From NCBI RefSeq assembly GCF_030818485.1, contig NZ_JAUTAJ010000004.1, positions 3,009,501 through 3,073,500 of the forward strand: a stretch of 64,000 nt of DNA. The letters are read 5' to 3'. Shown here piece after piece: positions 18,218 through 26,709 of the stretch. A program made the position numbers and the translations under genes. The number at the start of each line of letters is the position of its first letter. Position 1 is the first letter of the stretch. This DNA is from Pseudoroseomonas cervicalis. GTDB lineage: Bacteria > Pseudomonadota > Alphaproteobacteria > Acetobacterales > Acetobacteraceae. The notes under the pieces were generated by a model. The model made no database searches and was not told the origin of the DNA. It worked only from the letters and a program-made list of their open reading frames with translations.

Positions 18218-18889
18218 TTAAGGTGTGTGACGCTCGCCGAAGATGGCGGTGCCCACCCGCACATGGGTGGCGCCATGGGCGATGGCGGCCTCGAAATCGC
18301 CGCTCATGCCCATCGACAGGCTGGGCAGCCCGAGTCGCGCCGCCGCGTCCCGCAGCGCGGCGAAATGCGGGTTGGGGTCACCCTCGGCGGGGGGGATGCA
18401 CATCAGCCCCTCGATCGGCAGCCCATGCGCCTCGCGGCATTCGGCGATGAAATCGTCCAGGGTCGCGGGGTCGATGCCGGCCTTCTGCGGCTCCCGCCCG
18501 ATATTCACCTGCACCAGCAGGGCAGGGCGGCGGCCCTCGCGCCGCATCGCCTCGGCGAGCGTCGCGGCCAGCTTCGGCCGGTCCAGGCTCTCGATGACAT
18601 CGGCGATGCGCACCGCGTCGCGCGCCTTGTTGGTCTGCAGCGCGCCGATGATGTGCAGCCGCAGCGCCGGATGGTCCGCGCGCAGGCCCGGGAACTTGCC
18701 CGCCGCCTCCTGCACGCGATTCTCGCCGAACAGGGCCTGGCCGGCGGCGAGCGCCTCGGCCACCGCCTCGGCGGGGTGGAATTTGGAGACGGCGACCAGC
18801 CGCACGCTGCCCTCCGCGCGCCCGGCTCGGGCGGCGGCACTGGCGATGCGGTCCTGGATGCGCTTGAGATTGTCGGCGATGGAGGACAT
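18218..18889 (-). CDS. yggS: YggS family PLP-homeostasis protein
   Basis: A 223-residue alanine-racemase-like single-domain protein (YggS/PLPBP) that binds pyridoxal phosphate and balances B6 vitamers. The PLP lysine is in VRLVAVSKFHP (about residue 36). ALFGENRVQEA, LHIIGALQTNKA, VNIGREPQKAG, LMCIPP and LSMGMSGDFEAAI are the family signatures in order. TAA stop at 18218. Its ATG faces the GTG of the thiE-like gene with only three bases between them. Confidence 0.96.
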   Translation of the reverse strand: MSSIADNLKRIQDRIASAAARAGRAEGSVRLVAVSKFHPAEAVAEALAAGQALFGENRVQEAAGKFPGLRADHPALRLHIIGALQTNKARDAVRIADVIESLDRPKLAATLAEAMRREGRRPALLVQVNIGREPQKAGIDPATLDDFIAECREAHGLPIEGLMCIPPAEGDPNPHFAALRDAAARLGLPSLSMGMSGDFEAAIAHGATHVRVGTAIFGERHTP

Positions 18890-18892
18890 GGC

Positions 18893-19585
18893 GTGCGGAC
18901 GGTAGGGGGGGCGGTGCTGCGGCTCAAGCGGCAGCGGGCGGGAAAGCGCGGCGCGGCCGGGCAGGGCGCGACTCGGGGCTGGCTGCCGCGGCTGTGGCTG
19001 TTCAGCGATCCGCTGCGCCTGCCCGACCCGCGCGCCGCGGCGGCGGCGCTGCCGCGCGGCGCCGGGGTGGTGGCGCGCGGCGTGGCGCCGGCGCTGCTGC
19101 CCGCCCTGGCGCGGCAGCGCCGCGGTCGCGGCCCCTTGCTGCTGGGCGGCGATGCGCGCGGCGCGCTGCGGCTGCGCGCCGGGCTGCACTGGCCGGACCG
19201 CCCGGCGGGTTCCGGCCTGCTGGCCTTCCTGGCGGCGCGCCGCGCCGGCGCCCCCTGGGCGCTGCTGAGCTGCGCCGCGCATGGCCCGGCCGGGCTGCGC
19301 CGGGCCCGGCGACTCGGCGCCGATCTGGTCTTCCTCTCCCCGGCCTTCCCGACGCCGAGCCATCCCGGCGCGCCCTCGCTCGGCCCCTGGCGCTGGGCGG
19401 CGCTGGCGCGGCGGGCCGGGCGGCCGGTGGCGGCGCTGGGCGGCATCGTGCCGGGAACCGCGGGGCGGCTGCCGCCCCCCTGCTGTGGCCTGGCCGCCAT
19501 CACCGCTCTGTTGCGCCCAGGACACAGTGTTTCAATGAAGTCGCGGAGCAGCCAAGCGGAGCATTGCCCGGTCCAATCCGCCTGA
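18893..19585 (+). CDS. thiamine-phosphate synthase-like protein
   Basis: About 230 residues resembling the ThiE/TenI barrel. RLWLFSDPLRLPD opens the barrel, DLVFLSPAFPTPSHPGAP matches the TenI GPVFPT-S-K/PG phosphate region, and RPVAALGGIVP the late GGI strand. The family makes thiamine phosphate from HMP-PP and HET-P, but the low conservation leaves this open. GTG at 18893 has GGAGG seven bases upstream; GTG at 18914 is an alternative. The start lies three bases from the divergent yggS start. Confidence 0.72.
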   Translation: MRTVGGAVLRLKRQRAGKRGAAGQGATRGWLPRLWLFSDPLRLPDPRAAAAALPRGAGVVARGVAPALLPALARQRRGRGPLLLGGDARGALRLRAGLHWPDRPAGSGLLAFLAARRAGAPWALLSCAAHGPAGLRRARRLGADLVFLSPAFPTPSHPGAPSLGPWRWAALARRAGRPVAALGGIVPGTAGRLPPPCCGLAAITALLRPGHSVSMKSRSSQAEHCPVQSA

Positions 19586-19593
19586 ACCATAGT
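19564..19593 (+). promoter_or_regulatory. possible promoter for the porin gene
   Basis: TTGCCC (19564-19569), 18 bases, CATAGT (19588-19593), at the end of the preceding gene. The following leader of about 110 bases holds a GTCCGC/GCGGAC hairpin and a GAGGAGGA ribosome site. The match is moderate. Confidence 0.3.
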
Positions 19594-19705
19594 CCGCCGC
19601 ATGGCCTGACCGGTCCGCTTTTTCTTGGGCGGACACCTGTCGAGGGGGACAGGGGGCCGCGGGACCTGCCGGCCACCAGAGGTCGGCGCGTGAGGAGGAT
19701 TTGGG

Positions 19706-20977
19706 ATGCGCAAGCTTCTGCTGGGCACGACCGCTGTGGTCGGCGCCGTCGTGATGGCCTCGACCGGTGCTATGGCGCAGGGCGCCGATCCGTTCCGGGC
19801 CCCCGGCCCGGCCATGATGTCGCACCGCGACCTGGAAGTCCGCCTGGGCGGCTTCTTCCGCTTCTACTACTCGAACACCGACCAGGATTACCTGAACGTC
19901 CCGTCGGCGAACCAGGGCAAGTCGGATTTCCAGCAGGAGACCGAGATCCACATCGTCGCCAACGGCAAGGCCGCCAACGGCCTGCGTTACGGCGTTGCGG
20001 TCGAGATCCAGAACGACGGCGTCCGCCAGGCGACCTCGGGCACCAACAGCAAGAACTCGCTGGACCTGGACGAGGCCTGGGGCTACGTGGCCGGCGACTT
20101 CGGTCAGCTGCGCTTCGGTGACGAAGACAACGTCTGGGGCCTGATGAGCCAGGGCCAGATCGCCAACTTCGCGACCGGCGGCCTCGACGGCGACTTCTAT
20201 GACAGCCTGGCCGGCAACTCGCCGAACCTGAACCAGCCGTCCGACGCTGGCGACAACACCAAGATCATCTACATGTCGCCGCAGTTCGCCGGCTTCGACT
20301 TCGGCGCCAGCTTCGCCTTCAACACCGGCGAAGGCCCGCTGTCGGGCTGCACCAGCTCCAACACCTCGTGCGACCGTCTGGGCTCGACCAACACGACGAT
20401 CGCCCGCCGCCGCAACGAAGTCGTGGCCGCCGTCCGCTACCGCGGCAGCTTCTCCGGCGTGGGCATCGGCGCCTCGGCCGCCTATATCGGCGCCGACGTC
20501 GTGCAGAACAACAACGGCCCGTCGGCTGACCGCATCAATGTCGGCGCCTTCGGCCTGCAGCTGTCGGCCTATGGCTTCCTGGTCGGCGGTCAGTACCTGT
20601 TCGGCGACGCGGGCAACAACTTCTACACCCCGCGCCAGAAGGTCGCTGGCGATCAGCGCCAGTACAGCTCCTTCAACGTCGGCGCGTCCTACACCCTGGG
20701 CCAGTTCACGGTTGGCACCCAGTATGGTGAGACCCGCTCGGCTGGTAACCAGTCGGTGACCGCTGCCGGCCCGCTGACTTCCGGCCGCACCGACAAGGGC
20801 TGGAGCGTTGGCGGCACCTACCGCATCGCCCCGGGCATCGAGTACATCGCCGAGTACACCTGGTACCAGATGAAGGAGTCTGGCTACAACTTCGCGACCA
20901 GCACCGCCACCGGCGCCAACGCGAACAACTCGGTCGACGGCGGCGTCTTCCTGACCGGCTTCCGCTTCGCCTTCTGA
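19706..20977 (+). CDS. outer-membrane porin
   Basis: A 423-residue general porin. A signal peptide (MRKLLLGTTAVVGAVVMA, cleaved after AMA) is followed by alternating short beta strands with many Gly, Tyr and Phe, and the chain ends in FAF, the terminal Phe needed for outer-membrane assembly. LRYGVAVEIQNDG and WGYVAGDFGQLRFGDEDN resemble the loop-3 and strand motifs of Gram-negative porins (porin_4 type). Codon use is biased toward GGC, AAC, CTG and GCC, with GTC and TAC choices unlike its neighbours, as in highly expressed genes. Followed by a strong terminator. Confidence 0.92.
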   Translation: MRKLLLGTTAVVGAVVMASTGAMAQGADPFRAPGPAMMSHRDLEVRLGGFFRFYYSNTDQDYLNVPSANQGKSDFQQETEIHIVANGKAANGLRYGVAVEIQNDGVRQATSGTNSKNSLDLDEAWGYVAGDFGQLRFGDEDNVWGLMSQGQIANFATGGLDGDFYDSLAGNSPNLNQPSDAGDNTKIIYMSPQFAGFDFGASFAFNTGEGPLSGCTSSNTSCDRLGSTNTTIARRRNEVVAAVRYRGSFSGVGIGASAAYIGADVVQNNNGPSADRINVGAFGLQLSAYGFLVGGQYLFGDAGNNFYTPRQKVAGDQRQYSSFNVGASYTLGQFTVGTQYGETRSAGNQSVTAAGPLTSGRTDKGWSVGGTYRIAPGIEYIAEYTWYQMKESGYNFATSTATGANANNSVDGGVFLTGFRFAF

Positions 20978-21000
20978 TCCCTCAGGGGACCGGAAACGGG

Positions 21001-21034
21001 AGGGCGGCAGGGCAACCTGCCGCCCTCTTTTTTT
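21001..21034 (+). terminator. rho-independent terminator of the porin gene
   Basis: Perfect 11-bp stem AGGGCGGCAGG / CCTGCCGCCCT with loop GCAA, followed by C and seven T. Confidence 0.95.
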
Positions 21035-21066
21035 CCCGCTTGCCTATCCACGCGATAGGGACGTAA

Positions 21067-21636
21067 GTGGCCGCCATGCTGAAGCACCGTGCCCGAGCCG
21101 CGCTGATCCTCCGGCCCCTGGTCGCTGCGCCCCTGATGCTCCTGGCATTGGCGGCCTGCGGCAGCGGTCGAATCGTCGAGAATGACGAGTACAACAACGA
21201 TTCCCGCCGCGCCCGCGTCGCCGGGCGGCTGAGCGGGGAGCAGGACGGCCTGCTGATCATGGGCACGGACCGCTCCGGCCGCGGTGGCGGCGGCGGTGCC
21301 GGGGCCGAGAGCGGCCTCGGCGTGAACGCCTATCTGTGGCGCGCCACGCTCGACACCCTGTCCTTCCTGCCGCTCTCCTCGGCCGATCCCTTCGGCGGCG
21401 TCATCATCACCGACTGGTACTCGCCGCCGGCGACCCCGGGCGAGCGCTTCCGCGCCACCGCCTACATCATGGGCCGCCAGCTCCGCTCCGACGGGGTGCG
21501 CATCTCGGTCTTCCGGCAGGAGAACCGCAACGGCGCCTGGGTTGACGCGCCGGTGGCGCAGGCGACGGCGACCGATCTCGAGAACCAGGTCCTGACCCGC
21601 GCCCGCGAACTGCGCAGCCAGACCGCCGCGCGCTGA
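21067..21636 (+). CDS. DUF3576 family lipoprotein
   Basis: A 189-residue protein of unknown function. The N-terminus is a lipoprotein signal with lipobox LALAAC, so it is probably anchored in the envelope. A glycine-rich linker (RGGGGGAGAESGLG) precedes the conserved domain, VNAYLWRATLDTLSFLPLSSADPFGGVIITDWYSPP. That segment is typical of DUF3576, found next to leuS in many alphaproteobacteria. Start is GTG at 21067 with AGGGA upstream, or ATG at 21076. A terminator at 21662 separates it from leuS. Confidence 0.9.
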   Translation: MAAMLKHRARAALILRPLVAAPLMLLALAACGSGRIVENDEYNNDSRRARVAGRLSGEQDGLLIMGTDRSGRGGGGGAGAESGLGVNAYLWRATLDTLSFLPLSSADPFGGVIITDWYSPPATPGERFRATAYIMGRQLRSDGVRISVFRQENRNGAWVDAPVAQATATDLENQVLTRARELRSQTAAR

Positions 21637-21661
21637 GCCGCGCGCCGGCCCTGAGGATGCG

Positions 21662-21693
21662 GCCCGGGGGAAGGCGCTTCCCCCGGGCTTTTT
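21662..21693 (+). terminator. rho-independent terminator after the DUF3576 gene
   Basis: 12-bp stem GCCCGGGGGAAG / CTTCCCCCGGGC with loop GCG, then five T. Confidence 0.92.
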
Positions 21694-21819
21694 CATGCGC
21701 GGCCGGCGGCCGGCCCGCCGAAGCCGGCCCGGCCCGGGCCGGGTGCCGCGCCGCCGCGCCCTTCCCATCGGCGCCGCAACACCCTATGCCTTCCCTCCGC
21801 AAGTGATCGCCCTGGCCCG

Positions 21820-24411
21820 ATGAACGACAGCACCACCCCCGCCCGTTACGATTTCGCCTCCGCCGAGCCCCGCTGGCAGCAGGAATGGGAGGCGGGCGCC
21901 TGCTTCGCCGCCCCCGACGTGCCGGATGGCAGCAAGCCCAAATACTATGTGCTGGAGATGTTCCCCTACCCGTCGGGGAAGATCCATATGGGCCATGTGC
22001 GCAACTACACGCTGGGCGATGTGGTGGCGCGCTACAAGCGGGCGCGCGGCTTCCAGGTGCTGCACCCGATGGGCTGGGACGCCTTCGGCCTGCCGGCCGA
22101 GAATGCGGCGCGCGAGCGCGGCACCCACCCCGCCGCCTGGACCTACCAGAACATCGCGAACATGCGCGCCGAGCTGAAGCGCATGGGCCTGTCGATCGAG
22201 TGGGACCGCGAATTCGCCACCTGCGACCCCTCCTATTACGGCCAGCAGCAGAAGCTTTTTCTTCAGTTCCTGAAGGGCGGCCTGGTCGAACGAAAAGAAA
22301 GCTGGGTCAACTGGGACCCGGTCGACCACACCGTGCTCGCCAATGAGCAGGTGATCGACGGCCGCGGCTGGCGCTCCGGCGCCCCGGTCGAGAAGAAGAA
22401 GCTGTCCCAGTGGTTCTTCTCGATCACGAAGTTCGCGCCCGAGCTGCTGGCGGCCCTCGACGGGCTCGACCGCTGGCCGGAGCGCGTCAAGCTGATGCAG
22501 GCCAACTGGATCGGCCGCTCCGAGGGCGCGCGGGTGCGCTTCGACCTGGCGACGCCGATCGCCGGCCAGGATTCGGTCGAGGTCTTCACCACCCGCCCCG
22601 ACACGCTGTTCGGCATGTCCTTCCTGGCGGTCGCGGCCGAGCACCCGCTGGCCGCCGCCGCCGCCGCGCAGAACCCCGAGATCGCCGCCTTCATCGCCGA
22701 GGTGCGCGCCCTGGGCACCTCGGAAGCCGCCATCGAGCAGGCCGAGAAGCGCGGCATCGACACCGGGCTCAGGGTGAAGCACCCCTTCATCGAGGGCGCC
22801 ACCTACCCGGTCTGGATCGCCAATTTCGTGCTGATGGAATACGGCACGGGCGCCATCTTCGGCTGCCCCTCCGGCGACCAGCGTGACCTCGACTTCGCGC
22901 GCAAATACGGCCTGCCGGTGCCGCCGGTCATCCTGCCGCCCGGCGAGGATTCTTCCACGTTTGCCATCGGCAAGACGGCCTACACGGATGACGGGACGCT
23001 CTACAATTCCGGCTTCCTCGACGGGCTGGGCACGGAGGCCGGCAAGCGCGCCGCCATCGACGCGCTGGAAGCCAGCGGCCACGGCAAGGGCATCGTCAAC
23101 TGGCGCCTGCGCGACTGGGGCGTCTCGCGCCAGCGCTACTGGGGCTGCCCGATCCCGGTGATCCATTGCGAGGCCTGCGGCGCCGTCCCGGTGCCCGAGG
23201 ACCAGCTGCCGGTGGTGCTGCCGGAGGATGTCGACTTCTCGAAGCCCGGCAACCCGCTGGACAGCCACCCGAGCTGGAAGCACGTCGCCTGCCCCTCCTG
23301 CGGCAAGCCCGCGACCCGCGAGACCGACACCTGCGACACCTTCGTCGACAGCTCCTGGTACTTCGCCCGCTTCACCGCGCCCAAGGCCGCGACGCCGCTG
23401 GTGGCCGAGGCGGCCAATGGCTGGCTGCCGGTCGACCAGTATATCGGCGGCATCGAGCACGCGATCCTGCACCTGCTCTATTCCCGCTTCTTCACCCGCG
23501 GCCTGAACCGGCTGGGGCAGCTGGACACCGCCGAGCCCTTCGCCGGGCTGTTCACCCAGGGCATGGTGCAGCACGCCTCCTACAAGGCGCAGGATGGCCG
23601 CTGGCTGGCGCCCGACGAGGTCGAGGTCGCCGCCGATGGCAGCGCCACCGACAAGGCGACGGGCCTCTCCGTCACCGTCTCGCGCAACGACAAGATGTCG
23701 AAGTCGAAGCGCAACACCATCGACCCCGGCGCCATCATCGACCGCTTCGGCGCCGACACGGCGCGCTGGTTCATCCTCTCCGACAACCCGCCCGACCGCG
23801 ACATGGAGTGGACCGAGGCCGGTGTCGCCGGCGCCTTCCGCTTCAGCCAGCGCCTGTGGCGGCTGGTGCAGGCGGCGCTGCCGGTGCTGCCCGCCCCGGA
23901 CGCGCCGCACGCGGCCGAGCCGGATGCGGCGACGCGCGAGCTGCGCCGCGCCACCCACCGCACCATCGCCGCCGTCAGCGAGGCGCTGGAGACCTTCTCC
24001 TTCAACGTCGCCGTCGCCCGCACCCATGAATTCGCCAACGCCATCGAGGCGGCGGGCGAGGCCGATGGCGCGGCCCGGCGCGAGGCGCTGGAGGCGGCGG
24101 CCCGGCTGATCAGCCCGATGATGCCGCACCTGGCCGAGGAGCTGTGGTCGCTGCTGCGCCCCGGCGCGGGTCTGGTGGCCGACCTGCCCTGGCTGGAATC
24201 GGATGCCGATCTGGCCCGCGCCGACAGCGTCACCCTCGCCGTGCAGGTGCTGGGCAAGCTGCGCGGCACCATCTCGGTGCCGGTCGGCGCCGACGAGGCG
24301 ACCATCTTCGCCGCCGCCGAGGCGGAGGAGAATGTGCAGCGCGCCATCGCCGGGCGCCCCATCAGGAAGCGCATCCATGTCCCAGGCCGCATCGTCAACT
24401 TCGTCGTCTGA
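21820..24411 (+). CDS. leuS: leucyl-tRNA synthetase
   Basis: An 863-residue class I synthetase charging tRNA-Leu. The HIGH motif appears as [15 protein letters not shown] (about residue 50). The inserted CP1 editing domain has [21 protein letters not shown] (about residues 253-273). [10 protein letters not shown] and [16 protein letters not shown] are conserved, [12 protein letters not shown] is near residue 625, and a C-terminal anticodon and tRNA-binding domain ends the protein. Length is normal. Its last 35 bases overlap the start of lptE in another frame, giving the conserved alphaproteobacterial order leuS-lptE-holA. Confidence 0.98.
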   Translation: MNDSTTPARYDFASAEPRWQQEWEAGACFAAPDVPDGSKPKYYVLEMFPYPSGKIHMGHVRNYTLGDVVARYKRARGFQVLHPMGWDAFGLPAENAARERGTHPAAWTYQNIANMRAELKRMGLSIEWDREFATCDPSYYGQQQKLFLQFLKGGLVERKESWVNWDPVDHTVLANEQVIDGRGWRSGAPVEKKKLSQWFFSITKFAPELLAALDGLDRWPERVKLMQANWIGRSEGARVRFDLATPIAGQDSVEVFTTRPDTLFGMSFLAVAAEHPLAAAAAAQNPEIAAFIAEVRALGTSEAAIEQAEKRGIDTGLRVKHPFIEGATYPVWIANFVLMEYGTGAIFGCPSGDQRDLDFARKYGLPVPPVILPPGEDSSTFAIGKTAYTDDGTLYNSGFLDGLGTEAGKRAAIDALEASGHGKGIVNWRLRDWGVSRQRYWGCPIPVIHCEACGAVPVPEDQLPVVLPEDVDFSKPGNPLDSHPSWKHVACPSCGKPATRETDTCDTFVDSSWYFARFTAPKAATPLVAEAANGWLPVDQYIGGIEHAILHLLYSRFFTRGLNRLGQLDTAEPFAGLFTQGMVQHASYKAQDGRWLAPDEVEVAADGSATDKATGLSVTVSRNDKMSKSKRNTIDPGAIIDRFGADTARWFILSDNPPDRDMEWTEAGVAGAFRFSQRLWRLVQAALPVLPAPDAPHAAEPDAATRELRRATHRTIAAVSEALETFSFNVAVARTHEFANAIEAAGEADGAARREALEAAARLISPMMPHLAEELWSLLRPGAGLVADLPWLESDADLARADSVTLAVQVLGKLRGTISVPVGADEATIFAAAEAEENVQRAIAGRPIRKRIHVPGRIVNFVV

Positions 24412-24964
24412 GACGGAGCGGCAGGCCCCCGGCCGGCGGCGCCTGCTGGCGCTGCTGGCGGGCGCGCCGGCGGCGCTGGCGCTGTCCGGCTGCGGCTTCC
24501 GCCCGGTCTATGGCCCGCAGGACAGCGTGTCCGGCGCCAGCGCCCCGGCCCCGGTGCGCGCCGTGCTGGCCTCGACCTTCGTCGCCATCATCCCCGAGCG
24601 CAGCGGCCAGCTGCTGCGCCGCTCGCTGCAGCAGCGCCTCGGCGCCGCCGGCAGCGCCGCGCCGAATTACGAGCTGCGCGTCGGCCTGCAGCTGGCGGCC
24701 GAGCCCGAGGGCTTCCGCCGCGACGGCACCGCCTCGCGCATCCGCTACAACGCCATCGCCACCTGGCAGCTGGTGACGCTGGGCCCTGAGCCCGCGACCC
24801 GGGCGGAGGGGACGGAGCGCGCCTTCGACTCCTTCAACATCCCCGACAACCAGTTCTTCGCCGCCGATTTCTCGCGCGATGCCACGGTGCAGCGCCTGGT
24901 CGAGCAGCTGGCCAACGACATCGTGCTGAACCTGTCGGTGCGCCTGCGCGACAGCACCGTCTGA
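24377..24964 (+). CDS. lptE: LPS-assembly lipoprotein LptE
   Basis: A 195-residue outer-membrane lipoprotein that plugs LptD and helps place LPS in the outer leaflet. A signal peptide ([20 protein letters not shown]) ends in lipobox LSGC, then GFRPVYG, the typical start of mature Lpt[15 protein letters not shown] and the YELRVGL segment are the conserved fold. The ATG at 24377 overlaps leuS by 35 bases; the next gene, holA, follows by 16. The position between leuS and holA supports the call. Confidence 0.93.
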   Translation: MSQAASSTSSSETERQAPGRRRLLALLAGAPAALALSGCGFRPVYGPQDSVSGASAPAPVRAVLASTFVAIIPERSGQLLRRSLQQRLGAAGSAAPNYELRVGLQLAAEPEGFRRDGTASRIRYNAIATWQLVTLGPEPATRAEGTERAFDSFNIPDNQFFAADFSRDATVQRLVEQLANDIVLNLSVRLRDSTV

Positions 24965-24980
24965 CGCGGCCCGCCGCGCC

Positions 24981-26018
24981 ATGGCGAAGCTCGACCCGCG
25001 CCGCGTCGCCGCCTTCCTGGCCGATCCCGGCCCGACCCGCGCCGTGCTGCTGCATGGCGACGATGCCGGGCTGATCCAGGAACGCGCCGAGGCGCTGGTG
25101 GCCAGCGTGGTCGGCGGCAACGACCCCTTCCGCCTGGCCGAGCTGCCGCGCGAGGCCGCCGCCCGCCCCGGTGCCCTGGCCGGCGAGATGGCCGCCCTGG
25201 CGATGACCGGCGGCCGCCGCCTGGTGCGGGTGCGCGACGCCACCGACACCCTGGCCAATGCCGTGAAGGAGGCGCTCTCCGGCCCCGGCGAGGCGCTGCT
25301 GGTGCTGGAAGCGGGCGAGCTGACGGCGCGGGCCAAGCTGCGCACCCAGCTGGAGGCGGCGCGCGATGCCGCCGTCATCGCCTGCTACCGCGAGCGCGGG
25401 GCGGAGCTGGCCGCCAGCATCGGAAGGCTGCTGCAGGAGCAGGGTGTCGCCATCGACCCGCCGGCGCTGGACTGGCTGTCCTCCCGCCTGGGCGAGGACC
25501 GCATGCTGTTGCGGCGCGAGGTGGAGAAGCTCGCCCTCTATGCCGGCGTCGGCGGGCGGCTGTCGGAGGAGGATGTGCTGGCCTGCGCCGGGGAGGGCTC
25601 CACCCTCGACCTGGACGAGGCGCTGATCGCCGCCACCGCCGGCGACATCCCGCTGGCCGACCGCGCGCTGGAGGCCGCCTTCGCCGAGGGCGCCAGCCCG
25701 ATCGCCGTGCTGCGCGCGGCGCTGCGGCATGTGCAGCGGCTGCACCTGGCCTCGCTGGCCGTGGCGCGCGGCCAGCCGGCCTCCAACGCCATGGAATCGC
25801 TGCGCCCGCCGGTCTTCTTCCGCCTGAAGCCGGGCTTCGAGCGCGCGCTGCGCCTGTGGTCGCCTCCCTTGCTGGAAGCCGCCGGCACTGCGCTGCTGGA
25901 GGCGGAGAAGCGCGGCAAGTCGGGCTCCGCCGCGCGGCCGATCCCGGACGCGACCGTGGCGCGCGCCGCGGTGCTGACCCTGGCGCGGCAGGCCGTCGCG
26001 CTGCGTCGGCGGCAATAG
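24981..26018 (+). CDS. holA: DNA polymerase III delta subunit
   Basis: A 345-residue clamp-loader subunit that opens the beta clamp. The N-terminal AAA+-like domain has AVLLHGDDAGLIQERAEALV, then LPREAAARPGALAGEMAALAM and RRLVRVRDATD. The C-terminal collar domain begins around AAFAEGASPIAVLRAALRHVQRLH. No active Walker ATPase motif, as expected for delta. It follows lptE by 16 bases and is the last gene of the leuS-lptE-holA run. The next gene converges on it. Confidence 0.95.
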   Translation: MAKLDPRRVAAFLADPGPTRAVLLHGDDAGLIQERAEALVASVVGGNDPFRLAELPREAAARPGALAGEMAALAMTGGRRLVRVRDATDTLANAVKEALSGPGEALLVLEAGELTARAKLRTQLEAARDAAVIACYRERGAELAASIGRLLQEQGVAIDPPALDWLSSRLGEDRMLLRREVEKLALYAGVGGRLSEEDVLACAGEGSTLDLDEALIAATAGDIPLADRALEAAFAEGASPIAVLRAALRHVQRLHLASLAVARGQPASNAMESLRPPVFFRLKPGFERALRLWSPPLLEAAGTALLEAEKRGKSGSAARPIPDATVARAAVLTLARQAVALRRRQ

Positions 26019-26077
26019 AGCGCAATGGCCTGAGGTGGAATCACCGAAGGCCTGAATCGCGCGACCAGACCAGCCCC

Positions 26078-26650
26078 TCAGCGGCGCAGCAGCGCGATCA
26101 GGTAGCGACAGGGCAGGGTGGCGCGATTCTCGTAGCGCACCGCATCCGGCGGGCCGAAGCGCAGGCAATCCCCCGCCTGCAGCACCTGCGGGCTCTGCCC
26201 CTGCGTGAAATGCAGCTCGCCCTCCAGCACCAGCAGCTGCTGGTCCTGGATGAAGGCGAAGGCGGCCGCCGGATACTCCACCGCCTGGCCCGGCGGCAGC
26301 TCGCCCCAGACCAGCTCCAGCGGCGTCGGCGGGCCGGCGGTCGGCGTCACCGCGCGGCGCAGGAAACCCGTCTCCGGGTCGCGCCAGACCGGCTGCGCGG
26401 CGGCGCGGGCCAGCAGCCCCGCGCCCTGCTCGGCCCGCGCCAGCAGCTGCGACAGGCTGAGGCCGAAGGCACCCGACAAACGCCCCAGCAGCGCCGCCGT
26501 CGGGCTGACCTCGTCGCGCTCGATCTTGCTGATCATCGCCTTCGACACGCCAGACCGCTCGGCCAGCTCCGACAGCGACCAGCCGCGCGCCTCGCGCTCG
26601 GTCTTCAGGCGTTGCGCGAGCTGGGCGGAACTGTCGTGCAAGGGCATCAC
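26078..26650 (-). CDS. XRE-family regulator with C-terminal cupin
   Basis: A 190-residue two-domain regulator. The helix-turn-helix (about residues 8-62) reads LAQRLKTEREARGWSLSELAERSGVSKAMISKIERDEVSPT. The C-terminal cupin (about 100-188) has QDQQLLVLEGELHF and LQAGDCLRFGP, a sensory beta barrel. Proteins of this build commonly control amino-acid or polyamine catabolism. It lies just downstream of hyuA-hyuB on the same strand, beyond a terminator, so a role in that pathway is only suggested. Confidence 0.9.
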   Translation of the reverse strand: MMPLHDSSAQLAQRLKTEREARGWSLSELAERSGVSKAMISKIERDEVSPTAALLGRLSGAFGLSLSQLLARAEQGAGLLARAAAQPVWRDPETGFLRRAVTPTAGPPTPLELVWGELPPGQAVEYPAAAFAFIQDQQLLVLEGELHFTQGQSPQVLQAGDCLRFGPPDAVRYENRATLPCRYLIALLRR

Positions 26651-26662
26651 CCGAGGATAAGG

Positions 26663-26691
26663 AAAAAGGCCGGGGGAATGAATTCCCCCGG
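26663..26691 (-). terminator. rho-independent terminator of hyuA-hyuB
   Basis: On the minus strand CCGGGGGAAT, loop TC, ATTCCCCCGG, then CCTTTTTCC. Stem at 26670-26679/26682-26691. The sequence is nearly the same as the terminator element at 6246, including the CTGACAGAAAAAA flank. Confidence 0.85.
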
Positions 26692-26709
26692 ACCCCCTTC
26701 TTTTTTCTG

